Assembly: GCA_037903355.1 (NCBI GenBank)
Contig: JBAJFE010000026.1
Span: 5,952,001-6,016,000 of the forward strand
Length of the DNA stretch: 64,000 nucleotides
Source of the DNA: Trichuris trichiura
Taxonomy: Eukaryota > Nematoda > Enoplea > Trichinellida > Trichuridae
Reading direction: 5' to 3'
Shown here: positions 1 through 12,201 of the stretch, in pieces
How positions within the stretch are numbered: position 1 is the stretch's first letter
Layout of the letters: the number at the start of each line of letters is the position of its first letter
The notes under the pieces: generated by a model
Told to the model about the DNA's origin: nothing
Seen by the model: the letters and a program-made list of their open reading frames with translations, nothing else
The model's database searches: none
Position numbers and translations under genes: made by a program

Positions 1-1799
1 CGTTAAAGTTTATCTTAAGTCCATCCTGAAAGTTAGATCATTATTAAGGTGTAAAAAACTGAAAATAACACACGAGAGGGTCAGACGGGCCGCACAGTAC
101 AACACAGAGTCAGTGACCACCTCTCAAACGCAAAAAATTATTAAAGGATGAAAAAAAGACCGTGAAAGCGATAAAGCCCGCAAAAGCTGGAACCAAAAGC
201 GTTTATGAAAAATTTAATAAATACTTCGGCAATAGTGGGTACGTAGTTTGGCTTAGAAGCAATCTGACAGCAAATATTACATCTGTGACTCGAACAAGAC
301 TGTGGCTATATGCTTTACTCAAAGCAATAACCGCCACATCTCTTCTGTCTAGGAGAGCAGCACTTCGAACTGATACAGCAAACCTACGTGAAAATAGAAA
401 TCTTCGTAACGTGTCGGATCAGTATGACAAAAAATACAGGCTGATAGTCTCGCTTGCGAAAGAATCAGTTCATCTCGGAGCTTTCGAAACTCGTATGGTT
501 TCTTCGACAAAGAAATCGGTAATAAAGCACAGGCATAACGGTGGTACGTATGCGTAGTCTAAGGGAACAATTTCGTAGCACCGAGATGCAGCTTCGTAGA
601 ATATCTGATTACGCTAGCCAATTCGGAAAGCTGCTGCAGTTTGCAGCATCAGTTCCGCGGGAAACCAGCTATACAAATTAGGTATGCCATCGGCAAGGTG
701 GAATAGAACTCAAACCATGACTCTTCCAGCTTGATTGCTACGGCTAACATTTGCCAAAGCCCTGCGGACAGCTATAACCACGTGCTCTACAATAGTTGGA
801 ATGGATTATTAAAACGTGGAGAGTTAGGAATGCAAAAGGATGAAATTACCAGCCGCGGGATCATACGCTCATCCGATCGTTTTAGAACTGCAGCCCATGA
901 ATAGGCGTACACAACTAAATCTCAATAGATCAACTTCGCTCGTTTACCGCTTAACAATTTAAAATAATACAGAACGCTGGAAATGCAGATTTGCTTCTAA
1001 TGGTTGTCGCTTAGCGCCTCGGACGGGAAAGAATAATGCTAATAATTCACCTGATTAATGGAAGTTACTATTTTATTGTTATTTTAGTTCTGGTGGGCTT
1101 CGGTCGTTGCTCGCCTTTTAGACATAGCCACCAGAAGGCTTAAAGGTAAAGCTGGTAGAGGGCGACTGGTCCGTTCCTAAAAATGTATCATTAAACAACA
1201 TAAACAAAACCATGTGCAAGAAAAAACGTACAGTCGCTCTACATTTCCGGTGCCGAAAAGAGCAAACAATACGAAAACATGTGCAGTAAAGGGTGGTTCG
1301 AAAAGATGCATCTAGTTGGTAGGCACCACAGAGACTGCATTTTAGAAATGATTAGCTCGCTGCCCATGCTCACATGCCCTTAATATGTGATGAGATGTCC
1401 ACAAGTTTTTTATTTTGAATAGACGCTCAGGAGGAGAAAAGACTATTCCCGAAAGATATGCCAAAAAGTTTGAAATCCAGTGAATGAGCTGTTTTTGCAA
1501 ACAACAGGGAAACATACCCGTTCCGCACGAAGCCTTACATACTTAATGTCGCATATTTTTATAGTCGTGTGTTTGCTTTAACGCAATTTCTATTTAATGT
1601 CGTAGATTGTTATTTTATCCACATAGCTTTCCAACCTAAGTGCTAAAAAAACACTTGCGCCAAACGCGAAAACCTTCACCAACTGCGGTGGCGGTGGAAA
1701 TCCTGAATACGTCGAAAATGCACTGTAAATTGTAGCCTTGTGGCAGCTGTGCATTGGCATCTTTTTAATAAGGAATGCGTTTCAGTAGAGGCGTTATTA
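1..1799. other. No recognisable gene
   Basis: I see no supportable coding sequence here. An open frame at 162-557 (131 codons, no ATG start, no recognisable motif or splice context) is probably chance. The stretch may be old transposon or intergenic sequence. Confidence 0.4.
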
Positions 1800-2545
1800 C
1801 CGCGTTTACCTTATTATAAGGCCGGGTCTTATATTTATTTTTCCTTCAAGAACATGACAGGGCTTATTTTCCGAGGTGTATTGTATTTTCAGGTACCATA
1901 CTCTGCATTTGTTCATTTACTTTTGTGCAAAGGCCTATAAGAAGAAGAAGTGCAAAAGAAGAAAGATATCGAACACCTAAAAAAGAGTCATGAATGTAAG
2001 GCTGAAAAAATGTACAAATACCTACGTTTATTCGAACACAGTCATGTCATCATTTTCTAGGAATTCTTCATAAATCTCTGAATTCTGAAATCCGGCCTGA
2101 ATTTTTTGCAGGATCATTGAGCCGAGCTTCTCATGTCTTCCAATAGAGCTTTCCTTAAACGAACATTCCTTGTCCAAGTAGCCTGCTCGTAGAGCATTGG
2201 CAACAGTTGTCAATGATTTTGTTCCATGAGTTCTTCACCAAAGTCACAACGTCTCGCAACCTGCGCTTCATAAAGTTTCCACGCTGACTTCTCTCCATTT
2301 TATTTTGAGTGTAGTGATTCGTTTCACTGCGCAAAAGTTCTTTGAAAGGCTTGTTTATTCCGATATCAATAGTCTACAGGTGGATAGGCATTTCTGCAGG
2401 AATTATTGCCTGATCTATTCTTCTCTCTGTAAGAAAGTTCTTCACGTCTTTAGAGCGGTGAATGCTGGCTGAATCGTAGGCTATCATTCACCTTTGGCCA
2501 CCTCGAAAAATAAGTGGCAGCATTAAATCTACCCACTTCCTTATA

Positions 2546-4455
2546 CACGTAGTTCTCGTATAACACGTGTCCATATAACGCGTTTTCGCTCATACGCGAT
2601 TTTGAAATCGTAGCACTTTCTCACATAACGCCATTCTGTTTTCGCTCATACGCAATTTCGCCGGCTGGAAAGCGTGGGCGCATAGCAAAGTCTCCCCGTG
2701 TTTTCATCCACCGAGAGCAAACAAAGGCCGTGCTGTTAGCTTATGCGCGTTCCTCGGTCACGAACAAGCGAAATGTGACAAAAACGTTTAGGATTCTTAT
2801 CAGAAGTAGTGTCCGACCTAGCTGTGCACCCTGCGATATGCATACTCAAACAGGCTACTGATCGGTATTCATGTTCGGTGGAATAATTCGCGCCGGCGGG
2901 AACATGTGTATAGACGACGTTTCCATTTTCAATTCTCCCAAAGCGCAGGCATCGTAGAGGTTTTCCAGTGAGTCGTAGTACGCTAGCACAGAATTCGGAA
3001 AGCATTCACACCGTCTGATTGCGAGCTCAGTTCGTAAGTATTTTGTCTGATTCCGCGATCTGAGGATAGCCTATAAGTATCTGAAAATGTCTAAGCTTCC
3101 TGCTTCGAAGTCAGCTGGTAGTGGTCGAAAACGAAAGGCGCTGACTGTTGGAGAGAAACTTGAGGTACTGAAACGGTATGAACGGAATGAGACGACAAGA
3201 GATATCGCCAAAGCTACCGGCATAAAGGAATCAACCTTGCGGACGATTAGGAGCAGTGCAAAAAAAATTAAACAGACCTGCGTAAGCGGTACCAGTTCAA
3301 GTTTTGCGATGTCAATAAGAACAAGGTCCAAGATACTGGAAAAAATGGAAGAACTACTCAGCATTTGGATCGTAACTCGAACGATGAAAAGAATAGGGAA
3401 CAACGTTTTTCACCGTCAGACAAAAAGCAGTTACCATTTACGAAGACCTTAAGAAACAGTCTACAAATCCTACTGAAATTCTTCCATTTACTGCTAGTAG
3501 TGATTGGTTCTGCCGTTTCAAGAATCGATACAGTTTTCACAATGTTCGTCTCTGTGGCGAAGCAGGAAGCGCGGACGTCGACGCCGCGCAAACATTTCCA
3601 ACAGAAGTACAAAACTTGGTCAAAGAAAAGGTGACCACCGAGGAGCTGCAAGAACATTCTGTAGCAGGGGAAGCAGAAGGAAGAGATGATGAAAATCAGG
3701 AAGTTCCTCCGCCCCCTCCGCGACAAATGACCACTGCTGAGCTGTCAGATACTCTGGAAACTATTGAACAGCGTTTACAATGGCTCGAAGACAATGACTG
3801 TAATACAGAACGCAGCGGGAAAACCACAAGAAGTATCCGAGCTTGCTTGAAGCCATATAAGCAGCTGCTGTACGAAAGAAGTACACGTGCGAAACAAAAA
3901 AAGCTCGAATTCTACTTTACTGCAATGAATAAACATTGTGACGATGAGGAAGCGCTACCTTCTACATCTGATAGGACCTCAGTTCGCCCGTAACAAAGAA
4001 TAGTGAGATTAGAAAAGTGAGTCCAACGGAACTCCATTCTTTCCTGGGTATGAGGTCGTTTATTTTAGTGCTGAGAGGGACTCTTTCCACAAGCTAAAGA
4101 CGCAAGCACGCCGCTCCTAAAAGCCAGTTTGAACTCTGTCCGCTGTAAAGAGTTCTATCATAAAAGCTCTGCCGTTAATGTATGATCTCCGTAAAAGATA
4201 ATGCTATTCAGACCCCGTGTAAGAGGATCCATAAGTCAGCGTGCCTAACGGTAGAATAAATAGCTCAGGTACATCATAATTCCTGTTTCAACCCAGCTTA
4301 TTTAAGATATCTCTCCGTTGTTGTTTACAAGTAAACAATCCTTCTGACGCTTTGAACCAAATCGTGATTTTCCTATACTTTACATGTCTCCTATAACGCG
4401 AGATTCTTCAGGATTTTTAAGTGACCAAACGCTCGCGTTATACGAGAACTGCCTG
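2546..4455 (+). mobile_element. Tigger-type transposon nested in the pogo-like element
   Basis: A 1,910-bp insertion. The left end starts CACGTAGTTCTCGTATAACA at 2546. The right end, read on the minus strand from 4455, starts CAGGCAGTTCTCGTATAACG, giving imperfect terminal inverted repeats of about 22 bp with three differences. Both ends are flanked by TA (2544-2545 and 4456-4457), the target duplication of Tc1/mariner-superfamily elements. Second copies of the motif (ATAACGCG, CTCATACGC) follow at 2573-2660. The element carries a transposase remnant at 3087-3993 in the opposite orientation to its host. Confidence 0.85.
3087..3993 (+). pseudogene. Tigger/CENP-B-like transposase, DDE domain deleted
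   Basis: ATG at 3087 opens a frame with a psq/CENP-B-type helix-turn-helix (KRKALTVGEKLEVLKRYE, then RDIAKATGIKESTLRTI, residues about 15-52), followed by the linker EKMEELLSIWI. After a frameshift between about 3360 and 3430 the next frame carries the second DNA-binding helix-turn-helix (FTASSDWFCRF, then HNVRLCGEAGSAD), as in Tigger/CENP-B proteins. The expected DDE catalytic core of some 200 residues is absent. The frame passes directly to an acidic and Lys-rich C-terminal tail ending at 3993. It therefore encodes DNA binding only, even without the frameshift. Confidence 0.8.
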
Positions 4456-5545
4456 TAACTGGCTGTGTGCACTCGACCTTTTCAGTTTGAAAAACATAAA
4501 TACCTGAAACATGATCAATTTCACTTTTCTTTCCCTTTGTAATGACTAGAGGAGGGACTTTCTTTCCGTACAAACGAATCGCCGAAATGCAAGTGACGCG
4601 CGCACTTTCATAACCTATACAAGGAACGTAGATTAACGAGGCTTACCTACGGTCAGTTGTTGTTTGAAATCTTTGGCCCATAAACACTGCAGTTTCATCC
4701 ATAGCAATCATGTTGGTCAGTTTGTACTTAGAAAAATCGGTTCTGTCAACAAAAAACTTGAATGCGAATGTAAATTTAATAACTTCATTACCTTCAAGCT
4801 TGAACAATGTTGTCGATCTCCTTAGTGATACGGTTTGAATTTTTCTGTGGATATCTCTAAGTGTGATACCATTGCAAAGACAAACGCCTGAACGTCAGAC
4901 CTGCGCACAGTTAAAGCCTTTGTTCTTCAGCAGTCCATTCACAAATGATGTTCTCAAGCTGACGAAATAAAGGCTGCCGACCTGGTCCACACTTACGCTT
5001 CTTTGCATTTCCCTCGTCCATCTTTTCACGAAGTTTACGTACTGTGCTCGCCCTTTTCGAGCCAGTCGGTGATCGAGCTTTTTCTCTTTGCACAAAGCCG
5101 TTAATTCTTGCCTTGAGAGTCTTCCACGATTGCTTTCTTGTACTCGACACTATAACTCTTCCTTTTTGGAGGTATTTTGCCTGAGAGTGAAAATATGATT
5201 CTTTTTTGCAAACAAAACTGCACTTTTGCAGCAACCAGTTGCCCACAAAGTTGCTAAAAATCACTGGGAGAATTTGTTCAGACAGACTGCGTGAAAGATC
5301 ACTACAAACGCGGATGTACCAAAGCACTTTACTCATAAACTCTATAGTACAGTAATTTAACTATACAGAAGCTGGATATTTTAAGATACGATATGCTCGT
5401 CACATTTTCCAATGGATTTTCTAAATATGCATCTCTGGCGGACGATTGCAACTGGGGCTTATTTTCAGGGTAGGGTTTACATTAACGAGCATCATAAAAA
5501 GTCATGCTAGGGCGTATTTTCAGGAAACAGGGTATACTGGTCTTG

Positions 5546-7067
5546 TTTTTTAAGACCACCAACTTTGAAAAAGACGAGTATAAGAACGACCCTATACAAA
5601 CATATTCCTTATGCAGAAGATGCCAGTGCACAAATGGCACAAGGCCCAAACTTTGCTGTACATTTTCGACCTTCCCGGAAATCGAATTTCGGGATATTAA
5701 TCCTAACCCCGCCAGCTGAACTGTTTACTGATGTGATCAAGTGTAACGAGGGGAAACGCACTTAACAGCACTTAGCTTTTCCCTACATTCTAAGTTCAAT
5801 AATATTTCTTGCGGAAGTCTGCAAGAGCAGAAGTTTCGTGCGAAATAAACGATTAAACTACAATGGGTTTTTACCCGGTAAAAGTTACAAAAGGTAAAGC
5901 TGTAGTGGATACAGGGAATTCGCGAAAAATCATTCGCTGGATGAGCAAAAGTGACAAGAAAACAACTTAAAAACAACACGAAAAGTTACTTGCTTTAAAA
6001 TATTTGCATATCACAGTTTGAGACCAATAAACTATTAAAACGTCTAGATCTGGTAACGGATAGATAAACGGCAAACTGGCTGCATAAAATTTTTGTAATA
6101 AACATGAGCATCGTTTTAAACTCAACCAAAAGGGCGAGATCAAATCATGTTTACGTTCAGTATTTCGTCTCGCATCGCTTTGTGCGGTTGCTCCAGTGGC
6201 GGCACTGAGTTGCCACGGTTGTTCAACTTCCTGATCGCTCATGTGTAGACAGTACTGATTGTTCGCAATCCACTGTACAATGGATTGGTGCTCTTGTAAA
6301 GAGGGAAGTATATGCACCGATTCGTTCCAACACTGAGCTGGCTGCTGTGAGTTACAGTTGCATGCAAGACGAACACGAGCATGCAATAAGTGTTACACAG
6401 AGATAGAACAATCATGTTACTTGCTATTGATGGAGGAGTACATCAGATATGCCCATTATCATGACAAGTATAAAATACTGTGAACGGACTGCACGTAGCA
6501 AAATGCTTTCTTCTTATGCTGACTTAAGGACAAATGATTTACCTTCTGGTGATCTGAAGATACTTCAAAAGGACAGAGAGAAAGTGGAAACAATGCACGG
6601 TTAGTAATGTCACTGTCTGAGAAGAAGAAGAAGAAAAAAAACGAGTCACTCATTCCTTTGCTGGACAATTTGCTTGGAGATGCTTTCTTACGCAACCGCA
6701 ATACCACCTGCTTCAATAAGCAATGTCTGACAACGAATAGAAAATGTACTCCATCTAAGGGATAGCGTTGGTGTGCTTCACTGGTCAGCTGTCGTTTCCG
6801 GTTGTGTGGAGGTATACCATTTCTTACGAATAATAGATTGCAACAGTTATCACAATTCACAGTTACTTAAACGATTTACGCGGATTACAGCATTGATGAC
6901 TTGTCTTACTGTTGTCAGTTTCATTGCTGTTTCAATTTTTTTGTTTTCTGTTTTGACATTAACCTTACTTCTACCTACTTGTAGGCAGTTGTCGTTGTGA
7001 TCACGGACTTACGTTCACGATGGAACGCAAGCAGGTAATAGCATGCACGAATGGACGAAATAACTTC
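5546..7067. other. No recognisable gene
   Basis: The open frames here (5967-6386 minus, 6459-6860 minus) lack family motifs and splice support. 7034-7067, read on the minus strand, resembles the sequence beyond the 3' end of the PLEs near 48.4 and 57.3 kb (a TCCATTCG-containing stretch), so Penelope-derived sequence probably extends left of the palindrome. Confidence 0.4.
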
Positions 7068-7221
7068 TTCAGCGACTTTAATACGGTAGCTGTGTCCCGT
7101 TGGTAAGCACAAAAAAGAAAAAGAAAAAAGAACTTCCAGAGGGAAAGCTCTGGAAGTTCTTTTTTCTTTTTCTTTTTTGTGCTTACCAACGGGACACAGC
7201 TACCGTATTAAAGTCGCTGAA
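7068..7221. repeat. Perfect 74-bp inverted repeat derived from a PLE terminus
   Basis: Arms 7068-7141 and 7148-7221 are exact reverse complements around the 6-nt loop GGAAAG. The right arm and its flank (7148-7260) align with the 3' terminal repeat of the PLE at 34.6 kb: GAAAGCTC, then AACGGGA, then a TACCGTATTAAAG/ATCCGTAATGAA stretch, then ATGAAAACATA followed by GTCCCGTACC. The left arm resembles the PLE's inverted 5' repeat (TGTGTCCCGTT). The locus is therefore probably two PLE terminal repeats joined head to head at the GAAA of the hammerhead-like core, with no internal PLE sequence left. Perfect identity means a recent origin, gene conversion or an assembly foldback. Confidence 0.8.
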
Positions 7222-7930
7222 CTATGAAAACATACAGTCCCGTACCAAAACATCGCATTTTCAAAAATAACTTCTTGTATTTAACTTGAAGGTTGCTTAA
7301 CTGCATTGTTGCCAAGAAGCAGCAGAAAATGATGCCCAAAAGAGAACCGCAAATTTGTCCAGATTTGGCTACGATTGACAACTTCACTGTTATCAAAGAT
7401 TGTATGAACTAACCGTGGAATGAATGCAATCGGTGCAGAAGTTGCACTTTCAAACTTCCGCGAATTGAGGCTATTCCGATTTGCTCCTCCATCAATCAAA
7501 TTTTCTGTTTCCTATAAAACTAAACCGGGATGACTAGTTCAGTCATCCGACCGGGTAAACGTCAGCTTATTTTGGTTTAACGTTTTGGGCGATATTATTA
7601 ATATATTCGTGAATTGAATATCCCGATGTCGACTGAACTTGCATACATGCTTATTAACACGTCAATGCTTTACTAACACCAAAAAAACCAATAAAAAGTA
7701 ATAATTTCTTTTATCCCGTGCTGACATTTCGCCTATTGGCAGCGAGTTTATTCGCACAGCCTTTGGCCAGCAAAAGCCAAAACGAAAAGCTCAGGGTTAC
7801 TCATTCCTGTCAAATCAAGTTACCCCTTTGACAACATCCCACCATAATAAAGTGCTTGTCAAAATGACCTGCTCTCAATAAACTGTGGCAATACAAATTC
7901 GGCAACCTTTCGTTGCATCGTCAGCAAATA
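7222..7930. other. Intergenic; first about 40 bp PLE-related
   Basis: 7222-7262 matches 34664-34703 downstream of the PLE terminal repeat. Beyond that I see no gene or repeat I can name. Confidence 0.4.
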
Positions 7931-8626
7931 CAGTAAAACCTCCCTAATCCCAACGCATCGGGGCGGGGAGTAGTTCAGGTTACGGAAAAATTCGGATTAT
8001 GAAAGAGGCTTACAGTAGGCCACAGAAAAGCAGGTAATGCTATTTTAGATGCATGTTCCTGGCGCCTACAGCGTGATGTCAGTCTCTGCAAGCGGTGAAT
8101 AGCTTAACGAAGGCAGTGAAGTCCATCTAATCAAGGAGATGACTGACCAGCAGAAACCAGTTTCTTAAATGGCGTGGACGCCGTACCGCGAAGCAACATG
8201 GAAATAGTTCCCATGAACTTATTTTTCCATATTCGTAATTGCCAATCGGTTCTGTTGGCTCGAAAATAAATTCAGTTAGCGGCTGGTTATTGCGCTATAT
8301 GAGAAAAGATTGTAGTTTTATACCACTGAAAAACACTAAGTTTTTGATCTACAATTCTGTTTATTCGGGGAAACCTAAGTCCCGAGGTACCTTGCTGCAA
8401 TAATCTATTGGTCGAGATTGGTTTGGCAGAGTTGCGGCTGGCCTGCGCCTATGTTAATGTATACCGAAAGGACCGGTGGCAGGTTGTTTACTGCCTTCAT
8501 AACCGTTGCCGCCAAATGACTGCCCGTTTCGCACAGGTAGCCTAATTATGTTTAACGTATACGGTCATCCTATTGTTCTCTTCCAAGAGTTCGGATTAGA
8601 GGATTCGGATTAGGGAGGTTTTACTG
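7931..8626 (+). mobile_element. Tigger-type MITE, copy 1
   Basis: A 696-bp non-autonomous element with terminal inverted repeats CAGTAAAACCTCCCTAATCC and, at the right end, GGATTAGGGAGGTTTTACTG. Both ends are flanked by TA (7929-7930 and 8627-8628). There is no open frame of note. A second full-length copy in opposite orientation lies at 27013-27711; shared blocks include the CGGGGCGGGG/CCCCGCCCCG stretch just inside one terminus. The TIR start (CAGT...) and TA duplication fit the pogo/Tigger group. Confidence 0.88.
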
Positions 8627-8628
8627 TA

Positions 8629-10917
8629 AATATGAAACAGAGAACAGTAATGTTCGTATATATTCTGTTCATTGGGGTTAAAACTGTCATCTATTTAAAT
8701 TTTTGTTTTTCATAGAAGGTTAAGCCTTCTATGGACCTTCGCTTCTCCATTCAACCATTCCAGTAACTGTAAACGCGCTACTTTATGAATGTTCACAGCT
8801 TCGTTGATATACTCACTGTCAGCGGCAATACCACTCTTACAAACATGACCTTGTTATGTTGGGTCCTTTCGCATTCTGCTCACCTTTACATGCGTTCATA
8901 GTATGCGAGACATGAATCAAAAAATACCTGGAAACTCCATGGCCGTAAACAAGTCTTGGTCCTGGTCTTAACCGTACCATTTTCCATTTCAGGTTCTTAT
9001 TTTACTCAATGAGGAAACTTAAGTGCAACGTGTTGCTCTGTTCTCAATGAATGAGACCATTACGAAAAGCTTGCTTGCAACAGCATTCATAGCTAAGTAA
9101 GGCGAAGTCATTCTCGAAAACGAAAACGTGATAAATCTGGCATAGTGCAACATTTCGGAGCAAACGTACTGGCAGAACCAGAATGAGCAACTGAAGTATT
9201 TGCACATGCACAATTCAGTACGCGGCTATTTCGTAATGTACATTTGTTTACGCAATAACTATGTTTTAAAAAAATCGTCAATGATCGAAAAGCATTTCGT
9301 ACTCTGCTTCTTTACCAGTTAGCTGGAAAAGGCTGTTGTGAATTTTCAGTCTGGCGTCACAAGACTGGCAAATAGCTTTCCATTCACAACGGCTGACGAA
9401 AGCTGACTACCTTTAAATGATCACAACAACGTAAGAAAAGTTTCCAATCAAACCAGGCACCTTGTGCGTCAAACAATTGACGCAAGCGCGTTGCGTAAGT
9501 GACATCTAAGTCTCTTGCTATGATTGAGGAACCGATGTTCCAAAGTGCCACTGTCGGTTTAGAATTTTGTTATTGAATTCCTCAACTGGGGGACCACCCA
9601 TTTCGAATTCGAATGGCATTTCGCAACCCCTCGAGAGTTCATTTGGCTTATGCCCTTTGATGGGACCGCGTAGAAAGCGAGAAGCAATAAGCAAGGGTAA
9701 CAATTACCTGCATAATTAGAGGCAACAGCTGTCAGGCATTTTCCCATTAAGTTTAGTTCATGTGTACGCGCAAGCTGTCAAGCTTATAGGTGAAGGAGTA
9801 TATGCAAATCAAACTACTCAGTCTAGCAAGTTATCCTTTTTACGAAAACACTACGAAGCTTCTCACATACGACTTTATCCGGAGTAAAAGACGGTGACTT
9901 GCAGTTAAGCTTTCAGCATTGGCTTCGAGTGGAGACAAAGACAGTTCAAGTTACTTTAGCCTTTCAACTGGCATACTGACGTACGGAATAGATGTTCTTT
10001 GCTACTGTTACTATGATCTATTCTGAATAGAAAAACGCGATAGAATATCATTCGCGGTATTTTCACCCAAGTTTGAGCTTTGATACAGAAACTACGCACG
10101 ACCAAACAAATAACCGCCAAAGACACCCACTCCCTCATAAAACTTGCATTCGTCCATTTATGTGCAAGCGCAGTAAGGTGAGGAAGATTACAAAAGAATG
10201 GAAAGTAAGCAAGCGAAAACGTTGCACTTTAGGTTGGCTGCTTTTGTTGAGTGCTATTGAGTCTTTGCGCAAAAGAATTAATCATCAAACAGATCCCCGT
10301 GCAAACAACGGTCATTTGATTTGCGCAATAGGGCAAAGATTTTTCTAAAGATCATTTGGCTCTTCTGCCACTTTCCAGGAAGCAACAAGAAAAACTGAAG
10401 TCACTGTCGTCAAACTGTGTCTCCTCACTAGCAGAAGGTGCGTACCGCTCGCATGCAACTTGCAGTTTGTACGTGGCGAACATATGATCCTAATCGTCGT
10501 CACCTCCACCAGTCTGGCTCCTTTTTCTTTTTAACAAACGAAGAGGCTGTCACCATAGTTGTTTTCGGAAAAAAGAATGAATTAGTCAAAAGACTGCAGA
10601 GCAGAAAGCAAGATAAAATATGACACATATTATAAATCATACGCCTGTCGGTGCTTAGTGTGTAGGCGCATACTTCAGGTGGGAGCAATGCGAATAGCGG
10701 CAATGGCTAGCTTCGCAATAAGCGGCTGTCGCTAAACGCTGAACGCTAGACGCAGTTAGCTGAGGAAAACATTTTGCCGGTGCACCCCTAAGGTAACCAG
10801 GTGAATCTGCATCATCATCTGACGCTCCTCGACTATACGATGGATTTCCAAAAACTGGGTATAACTTCACAATTTTTTAATTCGGCTTTCACGGCAATTA
10901 TGCAAATACATTTTCAG
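8629..10917. other. Intergenic or upstream introns of the CAMTA-like gene
   Basis: No exon can be called with confidence. Possible small exons of the downstream gene with AG/GT borders and open frame lie at about 9559-9697, 10379-10438 and 10799-10857 (Ser-rich ESASSSDAPRLYDGF). Their phases do not all join cleanly, so they are only candidates. The CG-1, IPT/TIG and ankyrin parts expected of a CAMTA were not found. Confidence 0.3.
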
Positions 10918-12201
10918 CTCACCATCAACAACAACTGGGCGAAGCGGCTAAGATTATCCAGAACGCGTATCGCCATTACAGGGAGCGGTTACGCTCGAAG
11001 CGCCAAAGTGAAACTGAATACAGAGCTGCCGTGCTCATACAATCCTATTACCGCCGTTACAGACAGGTAATTTTTAATCGTCTGTTTTGACGATATTGTA
11101 AGCATTTTCGAACGAATGTACTTTGCTAAAAAGGTGTGAAAACCATAAATGGCGTTTCCACTTTTCAATTTGTCGACGACAATATTCGTACGGGAATTTG
11201 CCTTTGCATACTGCATCAACAAACAGAGAACGCTCTTTGCAGAAAAGAAAGGATGCTAATTATAGGTTCAAACATCTCACTTCGGATGGCAACTATAGTC
11301 TCTAGCTGATCGTTCGTAATCACGCAAGAACATTCCCGGTCAAACGGCGGTCAGCTAGCGATGTTTATTAGCATATTATTACTGAAACTTTTACATTTAA
11401 AATTATCCGTAATTTGCATGCGCCAAGCACCAAAATCCAATCCGTTTGAAAAGCGGTAAGGTGGTTACATGTGCTGATGAAATATGTGACGGAGAAAATC
11501 AATGCAACGTCGTGACGAGCGGTACTAGGTTCTGACCACCAATAAAAATACTCAAGCAACAACACCAGATAAGAGAAACGAGATAAGTTACGAAATGTGC
11601 CTAGCGTATAGTTTAAACATAAAGCAAAAGAGTGAAATGTCACGTAAGTTAAGTAACGGTACTTGTTTGCCTTAAGGAGCTGAACTTAAGCAAACTTCCT
11701 GGTAAAAAACGAAGTTAACTTGCATCCTTGTCGGTGATCAAAGCTTGTATTAACATCTGAACTATTCGCGTAGGCAGACGGGTTAGAGCTGAAATTATTT
11801 TTCAGCATCGTCATTTCAAACGGATGCATCGAGCAGCTGCCTACATACAGAAGCAATTCCGCGAGAAGAAATGCAAGCTGCATCGTTTAGAAGAAATAAC
11901 GATGCAATATACGACACCTACTGAAGATACAAAAAGTTCACCAAGTTTGCTGTTAAGTCAACAAAGTGGCATTCTGTATGTCAAGCAAAAACCTATGATC
12001 AACATTTTGATGGACAAGAGCGACCTGCTATTCCTGCGCCAGACTTTGGCCGCCATGCGTATACAGCATGCGTTTAGGTGAATGCGCACAAAAGTTTCAC
12101 CTTTAATGACGGGCTGACTTGACTTTTTTAGAAATCACAGGCAGAGGCGGGTAGTCTCTCGAATCATCCAAAAACTAATAAACATCTCAAAACTTAGGTA
12201 G
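10918..12201 (+). CDS. CAMTA-like transcription factor, 3' exons (IQ motifs)
   Basis: Three exons join in phase: 10918-11066, 11806-12077 and 12132-12201 (TAG). They encode a basic C-terminus with at least four IQ-type calmodulin-binding motifs: EAAKIIQNAYRHYRER, RAAVLIQSYYRRYRQ, RAAAYIQKQFREKKCK and AAMRIQHAFRNHRQRRR. The order and spacing (two adjacent motifs, then an H/K-F/Y-KKM-like lead into the third) resemble the C-terminus of calmodulin-binding transcription activators, which bind calmodulin and act in the nucleus. Introns are 739 and 54 nt. The 5' part with the CG-1 DNA-binding domain was not located, so another IQ-repeat protein (ASPM- or myosin-like) is not excluded. The gene converges on DHFR, with stops about 960 bp apart. 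Confidence 0.55.

Larger units (their letters stand above)
2028..5336 (-). pseudogene. Degraded pogo-like (Tc1/mariner superfamily) transposase, interrupted
   Basis: Remnant DNA transposase read from 5336 down to about 2028. The N-terminal part (4911-5336) ends in GRQPLFRQLENIICEW, typical of the region between the two helix-turn-helix domains of pogo-type transposases. Near 4690-4720 the frame reads NMIAMDETAVF, the first DDE-motif block (catalytic Asp in MDET). Near 4500-4580 it reads YGKKVPPLVITKGK, the following DDE-family strand. After the nested insertion the C-terminal part continues (2028-2543) with DSASIHRS, a second-Asp-type block, and a helical tail. Frameshifts and stops separate the pieces, so it is dead. 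On the plus strand, GGGCTTATTTTC-like motifs lie outside both ends (about 1860 and 5455) and may mark its termini. The pogo assignment is inference from motif order. Confidence 0.7.

Noticed and set aside
162..557. 131-codon open frame at the window start
   Set aside because: No ATG start, no family motif, no splice partner; composition looks random.
7001..7189. Minus-strand open frame rich in Lys and Phe
   Set aside because: It lies across the palindrome and its A/T-rich tracts.
10799..10857. Extra CAMTA exon joining directly to 10918
   Set aside because: Open Ser-rich frame with AG and GT borders, but the phase does not join to the IQ exon; left as a candidate only.
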